Source of the DNA: Callaeas wilsoni
Lineage: Eukaryota; Chordata; Aves; Passeriformes; Callaeidae
Length of the DNA stretch: 64,000 bases
Assembly (NCBI GenBank): GCA_013398955.1
Contig: VWPU01008361.1
Span: 248,001 to 312,000 of the forward strand
Reading direction: 5' to 3'
Under the pieces are notes generated by a model. That model was not told where the DNA came from. It did not search any database and worked only from the letters and a program-made list of their open reading frames with translations. Each line of letters starts with the position of its first letter. Position 1 is the stretch's first letter. Below are positions 13,403 through 25,296 of this stretch, one piece after another. The position numbers and the translations under genes were made by a program.

Positions 13403-15030
13403 TTTGGTAAGGGTTTTGGTGCTACTCTCCATAGCCAATAAGCCTCACATTTCTGCCTAGGGAGGGAAGAAAGAAATTTCTGTCATTGGTAAGACCAACG
13501 ACCTTTTACCAAAGTTTGTCAAACTATTCGCAAAAAAAAAAGAGGCCACCATTTGACACATCATTTTCATGAAGAATTATATCCAGAACTATACCAATCA
13601 TAGAAATTTATTCTTGGAGAAGGATTATTGAGGAGGAAATGATCAACAATTCAATAAACCTCCTTTCTAAGAGAACAGGAGCTAAGTAAGAAGAATTCAT
13701 GGCATGAAACATAGCTGGCTTTGCTTTTCTTTTTTCCCATTCAAATGCTGAAAATGTAGTTTGACTGTAAAGTTTAGTTGTGATATTTTTCATTCTCTCC
13801 TAGGTACAATATTTGTATTTCCCATTAAATCGTAGATGTCAGCAGCAAGTACTGCCTGGCCAAAGCTCATAAATTTGGTGTTACAGTGGAAACATTGTTT
13901 CTGAGAACAAGGTCTTTGGATATTTTTCTGTGTCTGAAACAGTGCTGATATAAAGAAGAACATTAATGTCACCTATATAAGTAATGTTGTTGACATTTGC
14001 ACTTAGAGAAAGTAAAAGGGGAGGTTTGCAGGGTGTTCACCCTAAATGACCCAGTGCCCTAGAAGGCCTTTGTGCTCCAAAATAATGTGGAATTTTTATT
14101 TTCCTGTTTGAGACTCATTCTCCTCACCAGGCCATTATGAAAATCTAGAGCTCTCAGAAGTCTCGGGCAATGTGCTGGAGCTTTGCTTGTTTCTTCATTT
14201 GAAGTTGCTGCCAGGAAAGGCAAGCTAGTTGAAATGTGGAGTTACTTCTGTCATCTAATAATTAGCAAGCACTCAGAATATATAGTATTCATTTTTTGAA
14301 ACATAAATAATTAAGATGTAATAATGATGCTTTTATAAATAATATTTCATTCTCTGTGAATACACTCCAGGATTTCCTTACATCCTAAACGTACACCTTG
14401 CTCCCAGCTAGAAAATGCCTTTTCTGGAGCATTCAATGACAGCAAATGGGATAAAGGGATCTCAACTTCCTTCCCATTTAAATATCTGTGGGAACATCTT
14501 TAAGAGCTCTTTCCCCCCCATACCTAGAAAATTAGTCCTTTTTAAGCAGCCAGACTGTTAGGCATTCATATTATGCAATCCAAATGAGTTGCAACCAGAA
14601 TACATCTGAAAGTGGTTTTTTTTTTTTTACATGTGAAAACATTTAAGCATTTAACACCTACAATTTTGGGAACCCAAAATTTACAGGGTAAGGAAATGGG
14701 TGAGTAGTAAAAGTGACAAGTCTATATTTCAGTTAAACATCTTTTTAGCTAATTTGGCTTATTGAGAAGTGAATATTGTGTAAAGATACAGCCAGGCAGA
14801 ATTCCAGAAAAACATGTTCTCTTATTTTACAATCAAAGAACCAAGTCCTTTAGACACTAACTGCTGGATATAGTCCCAGCATGCATCAACCTCCTCTCTC
14901 TTGCACCCGTGTAGGGCCACTGAACCTCAAACTATGGCCCCTTTCTTACTGCAGTTGTAGCATAAGTATATAGTGCTTCAGAGCTCCATAACAAAGCTGC
15001 AGTATAAATGAAAATAATCCCAACTATTTT

Positions 15031-15080
15031 AGTGAACTTATTCCTGATTTATACTAGTGCAAATATAAGGAAATCAGGAC
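15031..15080. repeat. Fragment of an ancient palindromic amniote repeat
   Basis: The phrase 'ttcctgatttatactagtgc' followed by 'aaatataaggaaatcagga' resembles the recalled repeat 'cctgatttacaccagtgtaa...gagatcag'. The fragment is about 50 bases and diverged, so confidence is low. Confidence 0.3.
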
Positions 15081-16681
15081 TAGTTACTTTCTGGGAGCAT
15101 TTGTGATTATAAATGCTTTGGAATTTATTATTCTCTTTTCTGATAGTATAAAGCTGACTTAAAGCCAATGCAAATGTAATTTACATTAAGCAACTTTCCT
15201 CTGTCAGTCTTGTGTAAATGTACATTAGCATAGATGGGAAGCACAAAAACTGCAAGTGCAAGCTTTAACGATGCTATGCCAGGAGTCAATAGTAGAATTT
15301 TAAGTTCTCTCATTATTAAAATAACTTTTCAATACCTAAACTGAAACAAGTAAAAGCTGTGGGTAGAATAGAGATTTGCCCACTTAGCAAAGTGCCTGCA
15401 ACTCTCAAAGAAGTGCTGAAGAGCAGCACCAGGAATTAATGAGAATTCCACCTGAAAAATGGAACATAACAGAACTTGCACACAGGGGACACTCCATGTC
15501 TCTCTCTGTGAGGCAAAAAGGGGACAAGAAAGTTGATAAGTACATGCCCATGTGAAACCAAGAGCATTAAGGTTAGCAAGAACCAAACCAATGGATTGGA
15601 TTATCATGACTCTCAACCACAGTAATGCTTTGCAGAAAACAACAGAAGGAGGCAATGGAAAAGTTTGCCAATAATCTGGCATATTAAATGAATGATGGCT
15701 GCAGTCTTGGTGCAGCTCTGTCTAGCCCAAACCAAATGGTTTCCTTCACTGATGCCAGCTACATTATCAGGTATATCACTAACCATATCAGTTGTAACAT
15801 GTACAGAATTGCTGAGATCAACAGAAACCCAGCACTTGGAAAGAGTTAAAACACAAGATTAGACACAGGGCCAAAATCAAAGGGCCTTCACCCATCCTAC
15901 GGGTGGTGCAATCTCAAAGTATAATCACACCCCGGGGTGGCATAAGGCTATTTATCAACTAACTTGCCTATATTTGAGATGGGCAAGACAGAGAGTTTTG
16001 TTTAGCATGCATTTAAATGTTGCCAAGCAAGAATTGCAGCTGTGACAACCATCCTGTGAAACTCTCAATTGTGAAAAAAAAAGAAAGGAATGAATCAATG
16101 AATAAAAGGTGTGTGAAAACATGGACACATGAGGACATAAAACCCCTCTGTGATAAAGCACATGACATTGAGGGAAGATAGGAATAGAAGAGAGCAGGAA
16201 CATGGAATGCTGTATGAGTTTGTGACCTAAAACTTTTATCCACTTGTTTACATGTGTGTTATTTCCACGGCAGAAGTCTAAAGACCATCTAAATTAATTA
16301 GTCTGCTAGTTAGTGGTATGGAAAAGTACCACCCACAACCAGAGTACCAGAAAGAACACAGTTTCTTATCTTTTTATTCTGGTCTGATCTGCAATGACTA
16401 AAGGGAAAGGAAACTAAGAATTCCTATGCCTTTACATGCTACACAGAGATGTTCCTCTTTCTACTAATATATTAACTTTACAGTCAGGTCCAACAAGCAG
16501 GTCTCAGAACACCCCTATTAAGGATATTCACTGAGAAATGGCTATCAAGATCTCAAACTCTTCAATGACCCCTTCACAATTTTGCTTGGAAAATAAAATA
16601 AGTAGAATGGACAAGATTGAAAAATTAAGGTATGTGAATAGTATTAGTGAAAACCAACCCTTCTCTTTGTCGTGCCTCACC

Positions 16682-16726
16682 AAAAAAAAAAAAAAAGAAA
16701 GAGAGAGAAGGAAAAGAGGAGAAGGT
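16682..16726 (+). repeat. Polypurine tract
   Basis: An A14 run passes into GAAAGAGAGAGAAGG-type sequence. It accounts for the open frames of 80-95 codons that cross this point on both strands, which should not be read as genes. Confidence 0.8.
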
Positions 16727-19290
16727 AAGCAGTACAAAGCTCCTTCCTTTGAACTAGAGGTAATATGCATAGAGGAAAAAAAGGACTTGAATTTTCACAG
16801 TGAATTGGCATACTGTGCAATTTAATGCCAGAATAGGTCAGTAAGTCAAATACCATAACTGAATTTTTTAAAGAGCTGTATGTTTCATGACAACTAGCAA
16901 CTTTTGGAGCTATCTGAACAAAGATAATGAGCATAATCAAATCTCATGCTTCATTCTACAAAATGATTACCTATATAGGAGTTGAGGAAAGATTTTTCCT
17001 CCAAATGCTAAATGCATTGTTGGTAGGTTGATTTATTTTCTTGCAAGGACGAAGTTTTCCCTTTCCTCTGCTGCACTGGATATGCTCTGTGCTGAGAAGA
17101 GGATACCAGCTTGCTTTGCCAGGTATGCCAAAACGTATTTAAAGATCTGTCTTGGAAGGGAAATCTACCGTATGTGAATTTAAGCTAATGCATTTTATCT
17201 CACGAATGGGGCAGCTGAAGAGAGCTTGCACAGTTGGTTACAACAAGTCAGCTGATAGGCACTAACTTGTTAAACTGCTGTAATGCAATTGTCTCCCACA
17301 CTGTGCCCATATCCTGAGGAGGAGAGGGACAAACAGCTGAGAATGCTGAGATACCAGGAGGTAAAGCTAGTGTGGTTTCTTTCCACAGCTTTTGGGGTTT
17401 TTCACAGACTGCCTACACTGTGCGAGCAAATGCGTTTGTCAGTACTTTTAAAAAGCAGACTCCTGTGTAATTTTGGAGTCTTCCTGTTCTTCTCCTCTAC
17501 TTCTCTCTTCTTATAAGCACATTCACACACAGACACACTTTTACAGAGACAAACCCTAAATAGCCATATTTGTTTCTCAAGGCTGACTAATGTGGTGAAT
17601 ATTAAAACTCACATGGAAATTCTCCTTTGGGTGAATGCTCTGAGAGTGTTGGAAATTCTTCACACACATGTCCACAACATCCACAGCTTCACAGACAGAC
17701 ACAGGTAGGCTGAAAGAGCAATCAGGATACCATCTGTGTTTGGCAGAAGATTTCTAACCACTTTGCTGCTCTCTCTCTCTCTTGTCTCTCTCAGTGTGAA
17801 GAGACAGAGGAACCCATGGAGATTCGGTGAGAATTTAAACAGAACATATTGAGGGCTGCACTGACAACTGTGGATTTGAAGTAGATGAAAAATGAGTGCT
17901 GGAGCAGCAATGGTGCTATGGATTCAGAAGGGATCTCTGAAGTGGCTAGCACAGACACAGCTATAAGGGCTCAACCTGCTCCTCCCGTGCTCCCCCATCC
18001 CCAGCTCTACTTCTGTATGCAAGATTTTACTGTTCACAGCAGCTGGTTGCTGTTGATACCAATTTGAGCAACTCTCTAAAGTATATGACAAAGAAAATCT
18101 CATGTACCTAGAATGAAGAATGTTGAATTCCTCCACGTTCTGAAAATGCACCCCTTCTTTATGTGCATTTACCTTTAAAATAATGGTAGCACAAACTAGA
18201 TTATAAAGACAGTTGTTTTCCTTGATGTCTGTCATGTTAGCATCATATATATGTAATTTACACTTTCTATAGCTTTGCAGGATCTTCTGCATTTCCTTTG
18301 CTAATTTAGAGTGTGGGCTATGCAGTTTGGAGCCTTGTGGTCAACTGAGGGTCTTGGTCTAGTGGACACAAATCCCCTGATGTCACTGAAATGATGGTCT
18401 CTATAACTGCAGATGTGAATGTGATATTCTGCCTAGGAAGATATCTAGAGAGTTACAGGAAAGAGAGGGACAATATATTTTCTTTGTGAATGTGTAGAGA
18501 TGAACATGTCTGGCAGTCATGGTGTTGAATTCAAAATAGTTTTACCCAGCACAGAAAAGGCAAAAGGAGGAAGAACACTCTTTATGTTCTTAATAATGAA
18601 TTTCTCTTCCACATTTCTGCCAGCATCAGAATATCACACCACAAACAAGTTAACATTAATGCATCAATTAGCAAATGTATGCAACTGACTGGTCTGCATC
18701 ATCTTTTAGGCCTCAAGAATACCGAAAAATTAAACAAAAGACCCTGGAAGCCAAGTAAGTCATGGCACTTCCATTACCTCAGTGTCTGTTGAGTATTTGG
18801 GTTATATGGATCAATTTTGTTGGGAAATACAACCAGTTTGTGTGATTATGGATATCACTGTCACTCAGTAAAAGAAGCCAGAGAACAATAAGATCAAGTT
18901 AGACTTTGTTCTGCCTCCTCAGCAAAAATATCAAACAAATTCTGATTACAAAATTTTTAATGGGCAATGCTTTCTTATTTAGTTATTAAAAGAGTATAGA
19001 ACAAGTTGAGATGGGCTCTTAAACACCGAGCAAGTCTCACAAACTGGCAACAAAAAATTCACAAAATGTTCCCGAGTACTAGAGTAATACTACAACCCAG
19101 AGTAATACTTTTCTTCCCAAATAATTACTTTAATAACCTGTAATATCATAACTCCTTACTACCCTTAAGGGAGGAGGAGAAGAGGGAAGACAGGAAAGAA
19201 CAGCTTTATTTTCAAGATACCTTCCTGAGTTTGCAGAACGGATGATTTGAGAAAGTATCTGTTTACTTATGCTCCATAATTAACCCAAAT

Positions 19291-19375
19291 ATCTTGGCAC
19301 TTGGGATACTGCTAAGTATTTTACAGAGATCCAAAGAGACACAACCCTGACCCAAAGATGATCATCTCTGTGAAA
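19291..19375. repeat. Ancient amniote interspersed repeat relic
   Basis: It shares with the 5731-5875 relic the ordered motifs 'cttggcacttgggatactg', 'agtattttacagagatcc', 'aaagagacacaaccctgacc' and 'aaagatgatcatc'. These match the recalled 'ggcactgtacaaa...gacagtccctgcccaaagagctta' block. Old and diverged; assigned from memory. Confidence 0.4.
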
Positions 19376-20099
19376 TGAGTTTTTTTTAATTTAAAAATTA
19401 TTGAAATAAATAAGAACCTCTCAAAAATAGTTTTGAGAATTAATTCTTTTTTTCTGTCTGAAATCAATTAAAACACTAGAGTCTGCATATCTCAAACAAA
19501 TATTAAGAGCAAAATTCCAATGATGTAACATCCATGAAGCAAAACAGGCTTTAAACATAAGTTCATTTTTATTTTATTAGTAAATAGATGAAGGATTGTT
19601 AAAGAATGTTACATTTATTTTAAAAATTAGTCCAGAAAGCTATCATCAGAAATTACAAAGAACTAAGTACCTTTGTAAATCTGCTGTTTATTTAAGGGCC
19701 TATATAGGAGTTGAAGTTGTTGAAACTATTTTGGCCATTTAGCAGTTGCAAAGGTGGAAAAATTTACTGCGATTTTACAGGAAACTCCCTATCAAAATGG
19801 TTTGAATTGATGGCTTTGAGTTTATTCAGTTTAGAAACCCACTACAAATCCTCCAAGATGAATTAAATTCCCACTGGAAATGTATATTTGTGCACAAAAA
19901 ACATTTCCTTTGAATCTTCAGTAGTCCATAAACCAACAGAAGCTTTTTGGACTACATATTGAAACATATGTGAAGCAGAAGTTAGGAATAAATGACCTTT
20001 TTTTGCAGTGGGTGAAGATCACCTGTGAAATTCTGTAGAAAACAGCACTGCTCAACATCCATGGATGACATGGAGTAAATGCTGGGATGATAAAATGTG

Positions 20100-21440
20100 A
20101 TATACGTAGATAGATATAAAGGGAAGCACACTGGGAAAACTTGTCTTACATTCACACTATTCCTACTCGGTGGAGAAAGTTGATCTTTAAAATATTAAAG
20201 ACACTTCCATGAAAACTATAAAGTCAGTAGTCATCACAAAAGTAAACGAAGTGTTCAGAATCCTTAAGAAGAGTGGAGAAGACAAAAGAAAACGTCGTCA
20301 TACCACAGTAGAAATCCACGATTAGCCATTCCACGACTATAAAGGGTTCAGATCCCATCTAGTAAAATTATATTCCATAATGGGTAAAGTTTCCGATATA
20401 CGTCTGAAGGATCTCAACAGGGAATAGTTTCTGTACAAGAATGACTGAGGTGATGAGGACTATTCTATCTGGTTTACAAAGTCCCGAGTGGCCTGAGGAG
20501 TTTGGGTAAGGCCCAGATATCTGTTGTTATCCTCCATTTCAAGTACTAAGGACCTTTAAAGAAACCCGACACTGAACATACAAAAGGAGGTGTTTATGCA
20601 GCAGATAGCAGCCCAGTTGAGCTCCTCAGCAAAAGAAAAGGATAAGGAATATTTACATGGGTTACAGAGGCGGAAGAACTGTCTGTTTGTCTAAACAGAC
20701 AAACAAAATTAGGCTCAGGAATTCCCGTTAACAAAACATAAAAGGATATTTGAGGAGAACAACAGGGGAAGACCATATATGTTTACCATGTCTTTTCCTG
20801 GTATGTCCTTGCACTTGCACTTACAGATACCATTTGCGAAAGGACACTGTGTTGGATGAACTCCTAGGCTGACCCAAAGTGAATGTTTTTTTAAATTACT
20901 GAACAAAATGGGGAGAAATAGCAGGTATTGTCAACATATTTCATCAACTTGCGCCTATAAGACATTTTCGGGGACAAAGGACTTGGTTGGTGTTTTGGTC
21001 TATACAGCACAATGTACGAAAGAGTGTTGCAAAACCCCATTTGTTGAGAATATTGTGAATGACTTGTGTTAGATACCCAAAAGGAAAGCCTTTTGATATC
21101 GTGCTTTTGTTCAAGCAAAATTTATGCTAACAATAAAAGAATAGAAGAATAGCGAAAAGAATGAGAGGTGTTTATTGTTAATATGAAGTGTGCTTTATTG
21201 ATCTCCCATGGCTAGCCATCATAGTGGTACCTTTCATCTCAGACTGTGGTGGAAGGAGCTAATATCTTACGCAGAAGAACAATTAGTGAACGAACCATAA
21301 GGTGCTGTATTTAGCAATGTTTTTGTGCAAAATTGGAACTTGGCACTTCATGGGGAAGGGAAGGAGTTGTCTTTGTACTCACTGGGTGCATTAAAACCTG
21401 TTGAAATTTTTGTGTCACCAGTACAGTATGCGATAGGATG
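20100..21440. other. CpG-retaining block of unknown origin
   Basis: By hand count, about 22 CpG dinucleotides lie in about 1340 bases, against only about 2 in the next 1300 bases, although GC content is only about 40 percent. This is not a classical CpG island. One plus-strand frame (codons starting at 20161 and every third base) keeps fewer stops than expected, about 18 in 480 codons, with open runs at 20860-21069 and 21301-21483. The minus strand has three overlapping frames of 60-75 codons at 20594-21118. I recognise no domain in any of them and saw no YxDD-type reverse transcriptase motif. Likely explanations are a younger insertion (retroelement, pseudogene or viral relic) not yet CpG-decayed, or unmethylated functional DNA. 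I cannot choose between them. Confidence 0.5.
20681..20704. repeat. Overlapping inverted repeats
   Basis: Two alternative hairpins share the same 24 bases. Arms GTCTGTTT (20681-20688) and AAACAGAC (20693-20700) enclose GTCT. Arms GTTTGTCT (20685-20692) and AGACAAAC (20697-20704) enclose AAAC. All four 8-base arms pair perfectly. The element sits inside the CpG-retaining block. Confidence 0.8.
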
Positions 21441-23147
21441 GAACACAACAAAAATGTTTCTAAATAATATATTTGTTTCTGAATAATTTCTCCAATTTAT
21501 TCACTTTTCATGAATTTCAGAATAACTACAAAAGTTGAACAGCCATGTGTTTCATTTCATCCTTGTATTTATGCAATGGCAGGTGCATAATACTGCCTGG
21601 TACTGCAACATGTAATTGAAATTAGTTCTTAAGAATACATTAATACAAGCCTTTGTTTAAGTTCATGGGCCAACTTCAACCCTGACGGAAGCCCAGTGAA
21701 GGCAGTGAATTTGAATTATGTTGACATCAGGTGTTGATTTAAAAATGTTGACAGGATAGCATTTCAGATATCAAAATGTCACAGAAGTTGGAGAAAGAGC
21801 TCTGGAAATGTCAAAAATTGAGAACTGCCAGTGTTCATTGGATTAGCAACATTTGCAAGCCTCAATCTAGCCAACAAGAGGCAATATGAAAGAAATCTGT
21901 GATAGAAGAAATGTCCTGGCTTAATCAGCTAAAATCCTATATGGCTAATGACAGAAGTTCTTGTTCATGAACTCAAAAATGCTTGATAGGTTTGTGACTG
22001 AAAACAACTATACAGTTTATTTGATATCATTCAGACTGTGGCTTGAACAATTCCAAGTTACAGTTAGGCTGGGGCAAAAATAACTGAGAAGGAAGCAAGT
22101 TTGAATAAGCTTCAACTTGAAAATATAATAAAATAATTGTCTGAGCTAAGAAACCTATTCAGAGTATGGGAATGTCTTCTGCCTATCCCCTTGCCATCTC
22201 ACAAACATGAGGTTCCAGATTTACAATGAAACTTGAAAAGTGTGAGGTTAGGATTTCACCTGGCTCTGATGTTGTTTAAATTCTAAGCTGCTGGCACCAC
22301 TCCCTTGCCCTCATCAACCTCCATTATCTAGATGGCAGGAAGGGTTATATTACCATACTTGAACATGCTGGAATGGGTATGTGTATTTGAACATTTAATT
22401 TCCTTTGAAAAACTACAGTATAAAGTAAGAGAGTAATTATCCCAAAAAACCCCACCAATTCTAAATGTTACCAAAGTTGCATCAATCTTCAAATACTGCT
22501 TAATTTTCTCAATTATTTCATCTTACTGCATTTCATCATGCTGCTAAAACATGATGGACTTGATTGGAATTAATAGTAATATTTCAATGTTTCTAATCTC
22601 TGCATCCATTGCTGGAAATAGGAAACATTGTTAGTGCTGTGAAGTTGTGGTTTAGCAAGAGAAACAGTAAAATAATCATAAAATATATACATACATCTGT
22701 TTAAATTGTCTCAGTGAGAAAAAATAAAATGGTGTGCAGGGAGTGAGGAAGCAAAAACATGGTGGTTAACCGACACACCAAGAACATTCTGAGTACACTG
22801 ATTAATTAGAGAAAAGCCAATTGTTTAATGTGAAAGATGACTCATTATTTAAGTATACCCAGAAAATGGTTAATTAGTTTACTTAACCAAGTGTACTTTT
22901 ATTTTGTCTTATTCTTTTTGTTCTGAATGACACTAGATGTTTTTATTTAATCCATGAAATTTTATTCATTTTTGTTACAAAGTATCAATGCAAATCAATG
23001 AATCATCTAGCTACATTTGTCTCTTTGGAATGAAAAATAAGCAAAGGAAATAAAAGTAATTTAATTTAGCATTAATAAACTCTAAACTGATGTTTACAAT
23101 AAATCAGCCACTATTACCATGCTTAATAGTTGTGAATGAGACAAAGC

Positions 23148-23250
23148 AGACGTGGACACGTCTCTTTTTCTTTTCCTTACTCTTAGGGGTGAATTTCTCC
23201 TACACCCTTCTAAATGAGCACGTCGATTGTTCAAGTGGGTGTATAAAAGG
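23148..23250 (+). promoter_or_regulatory. Promoter-like cluster: ACGTG dyad and TATA box
   Basis: AGACGTGGACACGTCT at 23148-23163 is an inverted repeat with 7-base arms around a 2-base centre and contains two ACGTG cores, the kind bound by bHLH and bZIP factors. About 80 bases downstream, TATAAAAG at 23242-23249 is a strong TATA-box match. CpG is locally enriched (acgtcg at 23220-23225). No recognised gene lies downstream; the only nearby plus-strand frames (84 codons at 23313-23567 and 77 codons at 23354-23587) have no known domain. The promoter role is inference. Confidence 0.25.
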
Positions 23251-25239
23251 ACCATTTTATAAAATAAGAGTCAAATAAGAGCCAAGGCCAAGAGTCTTTT
23301 AATTCCTCAGGTTTGTTTTCTTACCAGAAAAAAAAAAAAAAAGAAAGAGACGGATGTTCAGTTTCTCTGCAACATTCAAACAGATGCGACAGTCTAAAAA
23401 CAGAAAGAAAGGAGAAGAAAAGAAGAAAAGGTCCTTACAGGTTAAGCGTTTTCATTCAACTTCTCTTTTGTATAGTAGCCTTATGCAATATTCCAGTCTC
23501 CTGGAAAAGAACCGTAGATGTACAAACATTATTAATTTCAATTTACGAAGGTCTTCTGTGTTCTTGATTTTCCACAGGCTTTATTAGTGATTAAAACATT
23601 GTGTTTCTGATAAGTTTTTCTAAACATAACCATAGCAGTTAATGTTCTGGACATATAGCAGATGCCATCTGCTTTAGCCACTGTGTCTCTGCTTCAGGAA
23701 TCAGTGATGAAAAATATAGGAACCAAGTGAGAAAGAAATGAAAAAATCCCAAAATCCGTTACTATCACCGCACTCAGAATACCCAGAACTCACCTTATGT
23801 TTCTACAAGATTGCTTCCTAAGTAGCTTCGTCTCTGGAATTATACCCTGGATGAGTTACACTCTCAGCATATTTTTAGAAAGTTTATAAGAGCTAAGAAA
23901 GGCAGAGAGGAGGAGGAACACACAGAAAAACCAAAAATATTTTATGCTTTTGCGAGTAATTAATTCCACAGTATAAAAGTCTGAAAAGGGAATGGGCCTG
24001 GAGAGCAAATCTGCATGCTAATGCACGCCAATATTTAAAAACTACACAGCATTTTTCATCCAAGGATCTTTGCAAAAATGGGTATCACAGATACTGCATT
24101 TTGCTAAAGGTCACTCTGCAAGCTGAAACATGAGCAGAAGCGAGGTGTTCTGTCTCCTGTGTCTGTATCCTACCCACCAAAAGACACCACAGCCCTGTTA
24201 AGATGAACTGTTATGAAGAGAGGCTTTTGTCTGATTAATCTTTTGTCCTGTCAGGTTCACAACACCCCTTGCAAAATTTTAGTTCAAGGTCTTCTGATGT
24301 TTACCTAACATATCACCATTTATTTCTCTGAGGTTTTTATAACTCAGGCATGAAAAATTTGCTTCAGGGTGAAAGTTGGCATGAAAGTGTCTCCAGCCAT
24401 GAGTACAGCTTTTTCTTTTCCTACTTTTTTTTTAAACTAAATTTAGGGAAAGGGGGGAAAAAAGGCTAAAGTATTTCCAAGAGCTTGCAAAGCTGGAAAC
24501 ACAAGATCATTTACTTGAACCAGTTTGCCCAGACCTAACTGTAATGAGAATCATACCATGCCTTAACTCAAAATTAACCCAAAGCATTGTTATTCACTCA
24601 GCCCTTTTCTCCAACAGAGTTCAGTGAGATTTGAAGCAGTTTTGGGTATTTTTAGGTTTTTTGAAGTAATCTACTGTGGTAAAACACTAATAGCAGGAAT
24701 GTTGTGAGGGCTTAAAGTCACTGGAATTTCCAGCTCATGATGATTTGGCTGAACTTCAGATAAGAGGACACCCACTTCACAACTCTCAAATTAACACTCA
24801 AGTTCACCTGTAAGCTGTGAATTCTACCATAGCATTAGGGAGGGTGCTAAAATTTGCCCCTGCTTCATATATTTCCACAAGTCCTTCAGGCATCCTGCAG
24901 CATGCAAGGTATCCTTCATCTCAGCCATGGGCAATGTGCTTTGCCCAACGCTGGAATGGAAACAAGTTTTACTCTGATTTAATTTTCTTGTGTTTTTGTC
25001 TGGGCTTCTGCCCAGACTGCCTTAAATTCACCACTATCAGATGGTCTTTCCATAGTCTATCCCTGGCCTTCTCTTGCAGACACAGTGTGAATGATAAAAG
25101 ACAGGCTTCAGAGGTTCCAGAGAGGAAAAGGGTCTTTTACGAAAGCTGCTAATATGGAAAATGTCCTACACGCAGATGTATTAGATCACAGATTAAAGAT
25201 ACCCTATCTGATTACCCTACCCCACCACGTGAAGTGAAG

Positions 25240-25296
25240 TAGGCACTACCAGATAAAAAACATGGCCCCTGTACAAAGAGATTAAAATCTGACCTA
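25240..25296. repeat. Ancient amniote interspersed repeat relic
   Basis: The sequence 'gtaggcactaccagataaaa' followed by 'catggcccctgtacaaagag' and 'attaaaatctgacct' resembles the 'cagtccctgcccc...agagcttacaatcta' block also seen at 5731-5875. It is short and degenerate, assigned from memory. Confidence 0.35.

Larger units (their letters stand above)
13403..20099. other. AT-rich non-coding stretch
   Basis: No gene could be supported. The open frames at 15329-15682 (minus) and 17924-18292 (minus) have no recognisable domains. Polypurine sequence at 16682-16726 produces shadow frames on both strands. A CT-rich tract lies at 17766-17792. Old-repeat scraps lie at 15031-15080 and 19291-19375. CpG is very rare through this stretch. 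Confidence 0.55.

Noticed and set aside
16528..16940. Lys/Arg-rich plus-strand and Phe-rich minus-strand frames
   Set aside because: Shadows of a polypurine tract.
20041..21483. Reading the CpG-retaining block as a retroviral pol or env relic
   Set aside because: No YxDD, protease, integrase or primer-binding-site motif was seen. Stop reduction in the best frame is modest, and the minus strand is also fairly open. Kept only as an unexplained block.
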